Below are positions 12,561 through 24,502 of a stretch of DNA of 64,000 nt, piece by piece; the first letter of the stretch is position 1, and every line of letters starts with the position of its first letter. Below the pieces are notes generated by a model. The model saw nothing but the letters and a program-made list of their open reading frames with translations. It had not been told where the DNA came from and ran no database searches. The stretch is taken from positions 1,645,001-1,709,000 of the forward strand of contig NC_060111.1 of assembly GCF_021155765.1 (NCBI RefSeq). Direction: 5' to 3'. Made by a program: the position numbers and the translations under genes. The DNA comes from Diprion similis (lineage: Eukaryota; Arthropoda; Insecta; Hymenoptera; Diprionidae).

Positions 12561-15154
12561 CTATCTCTTTACAGTCGGTCTCTTACCATCTGGACCAACA
12601 TCTGGTTTTCCTGTGTTTCCTTGTTTCCTTAATTTATTCGCTTCCAGTCTCATCCTAGCTTCGGTACGTTTTCTCTCGATTTCTTCAGGCGTGCAAAGCG
12701 CCAACCTTCCTTGCCTGTCGGTCGGTAAAGTAGGAATTGCGTAAGGATCAGAATTTCTTGCAGATCCGTTTGAGACGCCGTTGGTATTGCTGCTGTATCT
12801 CAGGTACGAATAAGATACCTGACTATCGGACAAACCGGGATTGTTCAAATTAGGAGTGGAACACGCGTCGTTCCTTTTTTGCGCGCTTAAATTATGATTA
12901 GACGAAGACTTTGACATGGGTCTAGCATTACATATCCCCATGTTCGAATTCAGGTTCGATTTTGAATTTCCCGCCGTTCCTGCGCTTCCATTTCCGCAGT
13001 TTGAATCCGACAAACTTTTAGACTTGAAGAATTTTCGGTTTTGGTGTGCCACCGCACTCTCAGAACTCATTGTAGACGGTTGTTTTCTTTTAAAATTTGA
13101 ACTGGTTTCCATCGGTTGGTTTGTCCAATTGGTCGTCGGCCTCGAATTCGCATTGTCCAAGTTCCTCGTTGTCGAATTATTCGAAACTACTGTCTTCCAA
13201 GGTGAATCAGTTTCTGTGCTTGTATTCGCGCAGATGGAATCAGACAAACTTTTGATCTTGAAGAATTTTCGACTCTCGTGGCCTAACGCACCCTCAGAAC
13301 TCGTTGTAAATTGTTGTTTTCGTTTAAAATTGGAGCTGGTTTCCATTGGCTGGTTTGTCCTACTGGTCGTCGGTCTTGGATTTGCCTTATCCAAGTTCGT
13401 TGTTGTCCAGTTATTCGTACCTACTGTATTTGACGATGAATTGCTCGCCCCCATTTTCGCAGAGTTAGGATTTGTCGAGTTATTCAAACTCTTTACTTTG
13501 TTATTGTTCAAATACTGGCTCAGTAATTCATCCTCATCGTCGAGACAAAGAGCCAAGCAATCGTCGAAAGAATCATCTGGAATTTGGGAGGCTGGAATAT
13601 CGTTCCCCATCATTGTCTCGTCGCACCCTTTCACAGCCTTCGCATTCACTCCGTTTCTCATTTCAAAATTATTCTGTCCACTCACAGTGTTCATCAAGCT
13701 TCGTTTAACGTTCAAATCCGCGTTTGGCCTTCTGCAATTGCTCGCTAAAGTCACAGTCGCAGGCTTCTCTACCTTCTTAGGCATCTCCGATATCAGCTTT
13801 AGTTTGTCCTCGACTTCCTGACTGCACTGCACCATGCACTCGTCAAGAGACTCGTCAAACATGTCGTCGATACTAGAACCATTCGTCTTGGTGTCGTTGT
13901 TACATTCAGGAGACTTTTCAATCAAAACATTAAAGTCGAACGTTGACACTTCGTGAATATCTACATCAGCCTCTTGCCTGACGGCCTGCGTCTTCATGTC
14001 AAATATGTTGGTCACTTTAGTAGAGGCTTCCGAGGCTGCTGCTATTGATCCTGTTTCACGACCCTCGCTGCTGTCTTTTTCCATCTTTATGTTATCAGTA
14101 AGAGCCTTAAGCTCTGCGGCAAACTTTCCAATGCTCTCAGCGACGTCCATTTGCATGAGTTTTCTCTTGGGAGGAATATTCAATAAGGGAGAATTTGATT
14201 TCGCCAAACGTTTCTTCTTTGACAACAGCTGCGTTCGCTTCGGCGTGTTGTTATTCATCGTGTTACCCTTTCCGCCCGCCCTATCCGTACCGGACGAATT
14301 GTAATGCCCGTTCGTAGTGCTGTACCAATCCCAGGCTATTTCGCTGCCGCTTTCCTGCGTGCAGGGGTAAAACGATGTCGGACTATCGTGGAGATCTTGA
14401 TCCGGCGATTCATCCCTAAGTCTGACTTCGACATTGTTTCTAATCGGTGTTGAACAAAGACGTGATGTACGGGAGATCGGAGAACTTAGCACGCTGTCCA
14501 GATTCGACACCTGCGCCTTCTCTGTTTCCGTAATGACCAGCTTTCCACCTTCTGTCGAAACAAAGTGAGAATAAATTTTTTATTTATCATTATTTATTTG
14601 TTGAAAACTAACTGAAAAAATTTTCTCCAACGTACGATTAATTGATTACATATTTTTGGTATTGATAACTTTATCATATATGATACAATCACTGAAAAAT
14701 TCAGATTTTAATAAAAATCTTAAGACTCTTTTCCCGATTGAATAAAAAAAATTACGAGACAAGCACAATTCATCTCCCGCATATCACAAAACATGATGAG
14801 CATTGTTTTCTCTACGGATTTTTACCTCAAAATTGTCTGTACAACGAGTTGTTTTGTTGAAACTTTTCAAAACATCCAGCGAATGTGCGGCAACTTAGCA
14901 ACGACAGTCGATTCATGACCTGTTTTTGGGCTCAGTTCATTGCCATTCGACGACATGACAACGTAACGAGTTTTTGTTAATCAGAGTATAGATCATTCGA
15001 ATAAAGATAATATAAATTAAGCAATGTCAGAAGCATAACCTACGTGAGGGAATATTGACAGCGTAAAAGGTGATCAGTACAAACCTTCCTTGGACGGTGG
15101 AGTCTGGGTCCGTCGACTAAGCGAAAGCGACTTGACTTTCATTTGGCCGCTCAT
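12561..15154 (-). CDS. ETAA1: ETAA1-like ATR-activating / RPA-binding protein
   Basis: Two coding exons: 15085-15154 (ATG at 15154, donor G|GTTTGT) and 12561-14551 (acceptor CGACAG), giving 686 residues. The protein is Ser/Asn-rich and largely disordered. An acidic segment with S-E-I-A-W-D-W at about residues 93-99 resembles the Trp-containing ATR-activation motif of ETAA1, which lies at a similar depth in the human protein. Two related acidic patches (DDMFDESLDECM and DDSFDDCLALCL) follow. Residues about 380-540 hold a 78-residue tandem repeat. The C-terminus carries C-T-P-E-E-I-E-R-K-R-T-E-A near residue 644, like RPA32-binding helices of ETAA1, SMARCAL1 and XPA. In vertebrates ETAA1 is recruited by RPA-coated ssDNA and activates ATR. 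Assignment rests on motif order rather than overall identity. It is head-to-head with CDIN1. Confidence 0.62.
12990..13480 (-). repeat. Tandem 234-bp (78-residue) repeat inside the ETAA1-like exon
   Basis: Two adjacent coding copies, 234 bp apart (for example the matching segments starting at 13103 and 13337). Both encode T-N-Q-P-M-E-T-S-S-N-F-K-R-K-Q and, further on, R-K-F-F-K-x-K-S-L-S-D-S. The copies differ at many sites but keep frame, so this is an old in-frame internal duplication. Confidence 0.85.
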
Positions 15155-15519
15155 AATTGTCACATCGTAGTGTTACACTTGATTCATTTATGAGGTGGTG
15201 TCAGGTGTAAGCGGTTTAAAACAAGAGAAACAGGTTATGTACGCCATGAACTTAGGCAATCTCGATTTTTAACGATCAAAGGTTAGATGTAATTCTTTTT
15301 TTTTTTAATTTTTATTCCTAAGAATACATCTTCAAAGAAACTGTGTCTAATGTTTAATAAGAGCAGACAATCTATCGTTACTCGCAATTGTAATGTCTCT
15401 ACTTTCTTTCTTCACGGATATCGCTAATTTCGATCAACTAAGCAATTTCGTCAAACTGCAACTACTTCGTAACCAAACAAAAACATGTCAGCCAGTATTG
15501 TCCATCGCTTACAAACGGC

Positions 15520-15885
15520 GCGTTCCGAAATTAGATGGCAGCTCTAAAAAATCCCTAGGATAGAGACAGATCGAGTCACAAACTCGGCAGTGCAAAAGAG
15601 TTAAGACATTGCTGGTAGCACTGGAAGCTAATTTTGGAACGCATCTAAAGCGTGCGTTCCGAAATTAGATGGCAGCTCTAAAAACTCCCTAGAACAGAGG
15701 CAGCGCGCTAGTCGCGAACTCCGTAGCGCAAAAAAGATAAAAGATTCTTGACAGCAGCGGTTGTATTCTGAAATTAGATTCCAGTACTGACAGCGATCTT
15801 TTATCTCTTTTACGCTGCGGAGTTTGTGACTAGCGCTGCCTCTGTTCTAGGGAGTTTTTAGAGCTGCCAGCTAATTTCGGAACGC
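15520..15885. mobile_element. Pair of foldback elements in a bidirectional promoter
   Basis: Two hairpin-forming units lie side by side. Unit 2 (15654-15885) begins GCGTTCCGAAATTAGATGGC and ends with the near-perfect reverse complement; its arms pair over about 100 bp, including CTAAAAACTCCCTAGAACAG. Unit 1 (15520-15642) has the same outer ends but is internally shortened. There is no open reading frame. They lie between the divergent ETAA1-like and CDIN1 starts. Confidence 0.75.
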
Positions 15886-16039
15886 ATGCCAGATAATTTT
15901 TTATAAGTTCTATGACTGAAGATCGTTTCATGAACTATTTTATCGATGGCGCAATGCTTCGTGCTTTTGTTGTGTCATGGCGGCTGCATCGTGAATAACT
16001 GACAAATGCCTGCTTGTTGAAATTGAATTGCTATTGAAA

Positions 16040-17321
16040 ATGAAACAAAATATTTACGAAAACATAATGAAGAGTATCAGACAGTTTAAGGGGATGTCTA
16101 AAGATTGTGATAAAATGTTGAGAGAGACTTTCCCTGAGTAAGTATAATCTTAGCCTTATTTTTCTATCTTCATTCCTTATCCAACAACTCTATCACATTG
16201 TTATGTACTTTCTAGCATTTCTCCGGATACTTTGAGCAGTATTTTGGCTCTTGAAGTAAGACGGCGAATGAAGTTTAGTCACGCTAAACTGTGCAGTCAA
16301 GGCAAAGAATATTATGAAAGGTAAGCGTCGGAAAATAGTATAAATATCAAATTCCTGTTCGTGAAACTCAACAATCAACTGTCTGCGATATGTAATTTAC
16401 ATCAATTCATCGAATGCACAGATACACCAAGGCCATAAGTCACGGGGAGCCGATCGGAGTCTTAGTTCGAATGTCAGAAGAGACTGGATTGTCCCCAGCA
16501 CTGCTTGCTAGAATTATATTGGAAAATCATTGCGAACAAAACAAGCTAACCAGTACGATATATTTTTCTCAAAATTTCAAACAAACATAAATTTGGTTTT
16601 CGTATGTTAATTTTGCACTGATGTCTGCTCTGCTTTTCAGCTTCAAGATCCGAAATCACCAAACTCTTGCGAGACACAACGCTCATCGAAGACAAGGACC
16701 TAGCTTATGAAATTTACTTGGTAATATAGTTATCTTGTTCCAAAATTCAGTAACTAGTCTAAATTTAAAAATTTATACTCTTGAATCTCTCTTCATATTT
16801 TCAGTGCATCATCTACGACGATCAGTATGGTCCGATTTCAGATGCAGTCAAGCAGTGAGTCGACGGCTTTCCATTTGAATATTGAAAACAAGGCCTTTCG
16901 AAGAATCTTGACGAAACTGTTGATATTTATTTTCAGTTCCGTAGGACAAGAGTACGAAGTGAAGTTACAGAACTATGTATCAGAGCGTAACATCGCCTTC
17001 CTCGACGAGGATCACCTGCGCTTACGAGGGTACGATAAGACACCTGATATCAAGCTAGAAGTGCCAGTTGCGGTGAACGGCTTTGTGATAAACTGGATAG
17101 AGTCTAAGGCTCTCTTTGGAAACGAGGATGTCCACAAAAAGTACATAAAAGAACAATTTTTAAGTTATTGGAATAGATTTGGACCTGGGCTGGTAATCTA
17201 TTGGTTCGGTTTTTTGGACGCTCTCAATCAGCCGAACGAAAAAAAGTTTATTATTATGGATCATTTCCCCGAAAACATCACGTACATGGACCCCAAGTCA
17301 GTCAAATCTCCGTCTCTGTAA
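16040..17321 (+). CDS. CDIN1: CDIN1 (C15orf41), Codanin-1-interacting nuclease
   Basis: Six exons: 16040-16137, 16216-16320, 16422-16552, 16641-16720, 16805-16854, 16937-17321. All junctions are GT-AG with matching phases, encoding 282 residues (human protein 281). The N-terminal helical half contains HAK followed by E-Y-Y-E-R; the C-terminal half is the restriction-endonuclease-like fold with T-P-D at 190-192, E-S-K at 210-212 and the highly conserved S-Y-W-N-R-F-G-P-G-L-V-I-Y-W. These are the PD-(D/E)XK-type metal-binding residues and appear intact. Known biology: CDIN1 binds Codanin-1 (CDAN1), is mutated in congenital dyserythropoietic anaemia type I, and is linked to histone supply and chromatin. 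A candidate polyadenylation signal AATAAA is at 17523-17528. It shares an 885-bp divergent promoter interval with the ETAA1-like gene. Confidence 0.95.
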
Positions 17322-19673
17322 TTATCAGCAATTTTTTCCCTTCAACTTCCATCTACTTACTCTCGTAACGAAAATTTGTATAAAACACAATTCTGATCCC
17401 CGACTATCCGTTTAAAATCATCGTATTTAGTCATAGAAACGATTAAATGGCCAGATTAGCAGCCATTAAATATACATGTACACCGTATTCCGTGACAAAG
17501 TACAATTACACGTGTTTAATCTAATAAAATCTACATGCACTGTCTCTAATTACGACTGCGGCAAATATGAACCTTGAAACCATGGAAAAAAATGTATTCG
17601 TAAATACATGCGTAACAACGTAGTGCTGAGTTTAAATAAATCTGACAAACTTCGTTTAAACTTTCTTACGTAAACAGGCAGTCGTTAAATTACCAACGCT
17701 AATAATGAGTAATTGAAAAACTGTACGTATTTGTACACGAAAAACAAAAAAAAAAAAAAAAAATTAGACACTGTATGATCGACAAAAGGTGGATCTATAA
17801 AACACGCAGCATTACTTCGTTTTGAGTTGCGAAAAAGCTGTGTCCCGAAAGTAGTAAGTTACGAAGAGTCCACCGTACGTGCGTTACGGATATATATTTA
17901 TTTTGTACGTATTTACACAAAGCGCGTAAGAACATATCGAGCGTTTCGCGCAGAATCAAAGGATCAGTCGGTAACATAGTGGTGTGATCCTTCCAGCGCG
18001 GTCGGTAAGTAGGATTCTCCGCATATATTGCAACGACGATGTGTAAAAGCCTCATGTGATCAACTGCAAGCACGCGGTATAGGTAATTCAGGCCGGAAAA
18101 GTGACCGAGCTGTAAAATTGTTCCCGCGCCACGTGTGTGGAGACGACGAAGTGGATGATCTACCACCACCATCGCAAAGTCAGTGTCGCTGTCTCCTCTG
18201 CTTCCAGTGCGCTAGCTGTTTTATTTATACTATACATATAGTATTCTTATTCAGCGCGATTCCTCGGCTGGGCACGGAGCCTCTCGTGTCTATAAGTCTG
18301 GAACGCGGAGAAACTTTTTGAAACGCATTTTTTTCGCCGTCTTTTTATTATTGTAATAAAAACATCTGCACTCTGATGAAGATAATAAGCTGGTGAGTTT
18401 CTTTGACGTTTCCTTTTCCTGGAGATTAAAAATTATTTATAAAACGATAAAGATCTTCTTATCCTCTCTTTCTTTCTTTCTTTGTTTATTATGTATATGT
18501 ATTGAAAATCTTTACGATCTCTATGAAAAAAAAATCATTTTACGTTACATACGTATAACTATATTTATCACGTGTTTTTTTAAATTCTCTGTATAATCTT
18601 TCGATTGTATTTATTGCTTTTTTTTCCTGCAGCTGCGGTTTTCAACAAATTTTCTTGTTTGTATATTTTATCGTAGAAAGAGAGGGAGAAAGAGAAACGG
18701 GACGCGTAATTGCATACAGATTTAAAGTGACGCATTCGTACTTCTTGTAATGCACGCGTGCATTCAGGTGCATACGTGTTTACGATATAATATCGTATAG
18801 AGTGAGATTTCAGAACCGCGCTCGCTGTATTTGCTGAACAAATTGGCTCTAATGGTTGTTTTTTTTGTTTCGTGAAACAGCGCTGAATCGGTAATACATC
18901 GGTTTGCTTCCACTCGCGTAAACTACTATAATTACAGGTATAATTATATAATTATACCGGTTTTACCGACATAATCATACCCTTGGCTGTATGGTTATAT
19001 TCAATTAATTGCGGTTCAAAATCTCATGCGATAAAAATTAGCGCAATTCCACGGGCCACCGTAACCGCGTATGTATCTATATTATTATCGTATAAATTAC
19101 TCACGATATCTGTTATAATTCAACGATATATTCGTTTGCTGTATAATGGATTGAAATTTTCCGAGCTACTTTCGAGCGCTAGGTAGGTATATAATGCTAA
19201 AATTAAAGTATGACATTTGGCAATAGCGACCAAGGTTGAAATATGCATATGACGCGGGTTATAATAAGTATATTGTATACAAAAACAGAGATACACGTAT
19301 ATGTATATACATACATAATAATGTTACAAATTCCGAGAGTTTGCAAACCTCGAGAATAAAAACGTAATGGGTATTATATTTTCCTTTTTTTTTTTTTTAT
19401 CTCTCTTATCTTTCTTTTGCCTCGTATACTCATTTTACTGTTATTATAATTCGCGGTCTGATCCATTATAACTACGTCCACGTAACTCCGCGTTACACGT
19501 TACACAGTCACGCGTCGGTTTATGTATCGTGTATTCTACGTAATAATAGCAAAGTGGATATAATACACTTGGCCTGTATATTATAGATGTACGATACCCC
19601 CGCCCATCATCGTTTTACTAAACGACGTTACATAATTTTCGTTCACCGATGTTATTCTACAGGTAAATACGAC
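17322..19673. other. Spacer between CDIN1 and the FSIP1-like gene
   Basis: No recognisable protein. It contains the CDIN1 3' UTR and probably a noncoding 5' exon of the next gene, because an acceptor-like TTCTACAG lies 12 bp upstream of the FSIP1-like start codon. Overlapping open frames on both strands around 17.8-18.3 kb carry no domain and oppose one another. Confidence 0.5.
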
Positions 19674-22600
19674 ATGTCCAACGACTCTCTGCAGGAAAGT
19701 CCCAGCTCCATAAGACATCGGTTCTGTTCGACTTCAGCTCTGACGCAGATTCAGATCGAAAGACTCAAAAGAGAGGTGAGGAAGGGTCATATTCGCAATA
19801 TTCAGAGGATAAACTTATGACGTATGAACAAAAAAAAATGTCGACAATTTGAATTCTATTTAGGAAACACAGTAACTCGAATATTCCAGTTAATTTCTAA
19901 ATCGGACTTTCCACAATTATTTCCGGAAAATTATATAACAACGTTTGAGCGTTTATGCGATGGATATAATTATCAACCCCAGTCGATCGAGGGTGGTCGT
20001 CCAAAGGGCAAAAGTGAATATTCTGCCCACATGCTATACCTGTATTATAGAGAAATGCCACTAAAGGTTGTAGGACAAATATAGCGCTGAGCTTTATCGC
20101 TTTAGTTAAAACAGCAGCATTCGTGTAATAATAATCGTAGTCTTGAGGAGACAAAAATGATATCTACAATATTAAAGTTATTTTAAACGATGCAATAAAT
20201 TAGAATTATTCCTTTTTCGCCAGGACGAAGAGGAGCACTGGATATCCGGTGAGGAGCTTTATACGGAAGGAAGTAGCGACGACGAGGACGATCAACGGAC
20301 AGCAGTCTCTGATCCGGAAGTACCAAGGTGCGGAGGAAATGCTCGAGGAAATGCCCGACCTCGGTGGGGTCATCCGAGTCTTTCGCGGTTAGCGCGGGTC
20401 GCAGTTCCGTCGAAAGTGAGGAGCGAGGAAACGGAGATCGTCGCCTTCGAGTCGACGACTTCCTGCGAGGATAAAGCATCGTCTTTACCGGAAACGGACC
20501 TCGCCATGAAGGAGGACGCGATTCAGGACGAAGGAGAGGACGAGGAGGAAATATCGTGGAGACCAAAGCGAGGTAGCATCGTGTTGCCAAACGTGACGAG
20601 CGGAAATGCGATGGACGCGAAATAGGCGTTTTCAAAATTCGAATCGACTCGAGTGATTGTGTATCGATCGAATTTTACTCGCAGATCCGATCTCTTCGCT
20701 GTTTTTTTCCACCGCAATTTCAGACTGTGAAAAACTCTTTTACACTAGAAGATTCGGTCGCCGAACTCCGGGAACTCCAGATCGAATATCGCGGCATCCT
20801 GGACGCCGTTTCGGAGCTGAAGGAGTCCTTGGATTCACCGGCGAACCGCGAAATTGACGGTGATTCGAATACGGCTAAGAGCGAAAGTCAGATTAACTGC
20901 GTCGGAAACTGGGACATTTCCTTGTTTAGCGAGGACGACCTTTCCCGTTGGTCAAACGCCGTGAGAAACGACTCGGCGATTGAAAAGGAAATTTTTAATA
21001 TCAGTCGGCTCGACGGCTGTATCGATAAACTGAATGAAAAACTCAAGGTATAATCTACGCGTAATTCGGTGTTACGTATAATACCTGTGTTTATGCGTAT
21101 GCGTGTGTTTTTTGTTTTTATTTTTTTTCCTTTCTTTATTTATTGATCCTCGGTTTTATGTACAGTTATTATACTTACATGTGTGTTTGTAACTACTGGC
21201 AACCGGCGGAAGTTAATGATTTAACTGTAAGAGCTATAATATCAAATCCATGGCAGAGGACGGATCTCTTTGTACAGTATAACGCTGTTGTTAGGTATAA
21301 TTGCATCGAAAGAAAGGAAAATTAAAACGGAAAAGTTATTATTTATCGTTTGAATAATATATAAACAATATAGAAAGCTGCCGAGGAAACTTATCGAGAA
21401 CAAATATTGAATCGCAAGATATTACGAAAGCTTCAAAATCTCAGAGCACCGGAAACTGGAAAACTTGCTGAAAATTCGATGGACTTTTTCAAGCTTATTG
21501 ATTCGACGGAAATGGAACGTGACAAAGGTGCAAATTCAACATTTAGCGAGAGAGAGAGAGAAAATTATTTACTACGTAATTGTTGGTGAATTATTGCAAG
21601 GTTCGTTAGTTGTAACTGTTTTGCACTTTTTCGATTCTTTAAACAATGAAGAAGGTGAAGAAATCGACGGTGTCACGGTTCGAACAGTTTATCAACCGGA
21701 AATGGAGGATAACGTGGAGGATCTTGCAGCTCCCGGAGATGACGGAGAATCGCGGAAATCGAGGAGGGAGAAACTCGAGGAAAAATTAAAGAGCATCGAG
21801 AAACGGAGGGAGAATTTCATCGAAAGAAACATAGAAGTGAGCTTGCAGGGACGAATTTCTTCTTATTTTACTTTCGTCGTACGGAAAGTCCAATGATCTC
21901 ACTAAACCTGATCCGACATTATCGTTAGTTGGCTTCGAGAGCCATGGGAAGTCTCGCCATAACAGACGAGGAAAAAAAACGACTCGAAGAACTTGTCGAA
22001 AGCTCGGACGAAGAGGAGGATCAGCGAAGCACTGCTGCCAGTTTTTCCACAGTTGCATCTTCCACGCCTTACACGATCGAAAAGGAGGCTGATGAGCTTC
22101 TGAAAAATTTGACCGAGCAAATCGCAGTACGTTGCACTTTCACCAGCTATATCAACGATAATTAGACTCGTAAATTTTATTTTTATTGTCATTTTTCGAA
22201 AGAACATTAACTCCGAATCGTACCGGAAGTCCGAGGAAGATCAGCGAGCTTACACGCGGGATGAAATTCTAGTTGTGAAGGAACAAGTTGTCCTCAACTC
22301 GTTACGAACTTTGGCGGAGTCTGGTACTCAGGTATTATCCGTAACTCGATAATAAAAGGTTTTGCGCCGAGTAATTATATCGAGGAAAATTAATTGTATA
22401 AAGTGTAATTTCCTGAAATTCTAACCGGAATATTAATGCTTCTAAACAACAGATAATACATCCGATATCCGAAGGTGAAATACGACGCTTGATCGACGAG
22501 TTTTACGCCGAGCGAGAATCCGGCAGTTCTCGAAATTCCGTTTCTCGGTTTTCCACCGAATTTTCCGATTACGGGACCGACGAGCTTCCGGAAAATCATA

Positions 22601-22764
22601 TTTCTTCGGAAAACGTCAGCGAAACTCCGACAATATCGAGGGCGGTGATTAGCGAGTTAGTCAAGGAAGCCAGAGCGACGATGCCGCTCTTTCAGTTTAA
22701 ACATCCGATCGACGACGTTGATGAACCAAACAGCAAAGACGAGAAGAACGAGAATGCGACTTAA
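19674..22764 (+). CDS. FSIP1: FSIP1-like coiled-coil protein (fibrous sheath-interacting protein 1)
   Basis: Eight exons: 19674-19775, 20224 to about 20592, 20724-21047, 21374-21527, 21652-21836, 21929-22126, 22203-22331, 22453-22764, for about 590 residues (human FSIP1 is 581). Matches to the family come in order: K-L-N-E-K-L-K leading into a long basic helix (exons 3-4); R-R-E-N-F-I-E-R-N-I-E followed by D-E-E-K-K-R-L-E-E-L-V (exons 5-6; the human protein has the same F-I-x-R-N-I-E ... E-K-K-R-L-x-E-L-L order); and S-E-G-E-I-R-R-L-I-D-E near the C-terminus. The N-terminus is very acidic. The donor of exon 2 is uncertain: 20592 (AAC|GTGACG) keeps the whole acidic frame, 20415 (AAA|GTGAGG) has the better consensus; both are phase 0. 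Vertebrate FSIP1 is a testis protein of the sperm flagellum, so a male germline role is likely. Confidence 0.8.
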
Positions 22765-23112
22765 AACTATCGTGAATTTGAACGATTTATGTTCATTTGA
22801 ATTGAAGCAAGTTATGTGACTGATTTTACGACGGAACGTTTTCGCGTGTTGGTGTGTAAATGATGATAATTATAGGATTTCGCAATGTTTATTTAAACGA
22901 TTGATTTTAAAATTCATTATTCGTGATAAATTACGTTTATACAACTTCGTTGTAGCTCGAATTGGTTGTTTGTTTATTAAATAATTGTTCCGTTATATTC
23001 ACTGCTACAAAAATCACTCAAGTTTTCGCAACTTTGATAAGGATCCGTCGATGGTGGTGGTGTTCAATTTATCTAACTGGATAATACCGCTGACTCATTG
23101 TCTATCCGATCC

Positions 23113-24502
23113 TCAGACTTTGTCTTTCTTTTTATTTTTATCTGAAACTGTATATTTGTCGTAACTTTTCGTTGGATCATACGGTTCCCATCTACTGGCT
23201 GGGAAAATGTGCTTATTTCTCTCGTACCATGATCTGAAAAGAAATTTAACACGATATAATAATATAATCAATACTAGAAACTTCGAAAACGAAAAGAAAA
23301 AATAAAGATGGTCAGATTACCTCAATAAAACTTTTCCAGCGTGAGATTCTTCCGTCTCAACTGAGGCGTCGTGCATCATTCTAACGTCGTCATGAACGTC
23401 GAATGTAAACAGAGGACCGCTTTTTCCTCTAGCCTGTAGAGTGAAACAATTTGTAAGCCTTTTTACAGAAGTTTTTCGTTATTTAAGAGGAAAAAATATA
23501 ATAATGCTGTTACCTTAGTCACTATGAAATCGTAGAAAGTATAATGATGGGGTAAAATCAAGTCTTCTTTGACGTACATCAGCTGGTCAGCCATGACTGT
23601 CTTTAACTCGCTAAATTCTCTTCTCAAAACTTCTAGGCATCGTTGAAGCAACTGATATATCGAGTTACCTGCATACAGTGTAAACTAATGCTAATTAGTA
23701 TGGGAATAGTCAAGTTTCTTGGACTCAATTACTCGCATAAATTTATAATAACCGATAAGATGATTTGGGCGAATTCGTTAGAATCAAAAATACGCAGCAA
23801 CGATCAAAGACCTCTACCTTTCTTCATGACAACGCTTCTTCTGTGCCCAGAACCGTCCCAATAGCTGAAAGTAATTTCGATCTCCTCTTCCTTGAGCACA
23901 TTTTGTTTGGTCGCCCATTCTTGGCGCAGTTCTTCCCTCAGTCTGTTTTCCTCCTCTTCCCTTTCTCTGTCCGGCAAAAAACTCGTGTCGACGTCAGGAT
24001 TTTTCTTAATCTTCTTAGGCAGAGGAATTGCCAATTTATCGTCGATACCCTTGGACTGATTAGAGGCAACCGAAGTCTCGGATTTAGCGTCAGACTCAGC
24101 CCCGGAATCCTCTCCTTCATCCTCGTCTTCGTTCAGGTCAAACGACAAAGCTTGGATCTGCCTTTTCTGCTTATTCTTCTCCGCCTGCTTGGCTGCCAGC
24201 GCCCGTTCCTTTTCCTGCTCCTTCTCCCTTTCTTTCTGTGCCAATTTTCTCTCGCGTTCTTTTACTATATTTTCCTGTTTAGCCTTCATCTCGTTCAATG
24301 TCACCAGACCGATCGTTGACGTCTTTAGTTGCTGCTCCACGGCATCGTAATGACTGGCAAATTTATTTTCTATGTTATCGATCTTTAGATCATCCTCTAT
24401 CTTCTTTTTCCGCAATTCTATCTCCTGTTGGGCTATCTCTCGCTTCTTCATCAGCTGCATCGCTCGGCCAGCTTCGCTGGCCGCTCCCTTGTAATGCGCC
24501 AT
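23113..24502 (-). CDS. FAM50A: FAM50 / XAP5 family nuclear protein
   Basis: Four exons on the minus strand: 23818-24502, 23514-23668, 23321-23433, 23113-23233, encoding 357 residues. The start [14 protein letters not shown] is the invariant FAM50 N-terminus. It is followed by a long charged coiled coil (about residues 20-115), an acidic linker, then the XAP5 domain with [31 protein letters not shown], and near the end [17 protein letters not shown]. All expected blocks are present with no breaks. In vertebrates FAM50A is a nuclear protein associated with the spliceosome and mutated in an X-linked intellectual disability syndrome. It converges on the FSIP1-like gene (348 bp between stops) and is divergent from ATP23. 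Confidence 0.96.

Noticed and set aside
12916-13821. 301-codon plus-strand frame
   Set aside because: Exact antisense of the ETAA1-like exon, Leu/Phe-rich as expected of a mirrored Ser/Asn/Lys-rich protein.
17795-18321. Two opposed open frames of about 100-125 codons
   Set aside because: Neither resembles a family; mutual overlap and lack of splice context suggest chance.
19824-20084. 86-codon frame in intron 1 of the FSIP1-like gene
   Set aside because: No domain, no splice support, and an opposing frame of the same length overlaps it.
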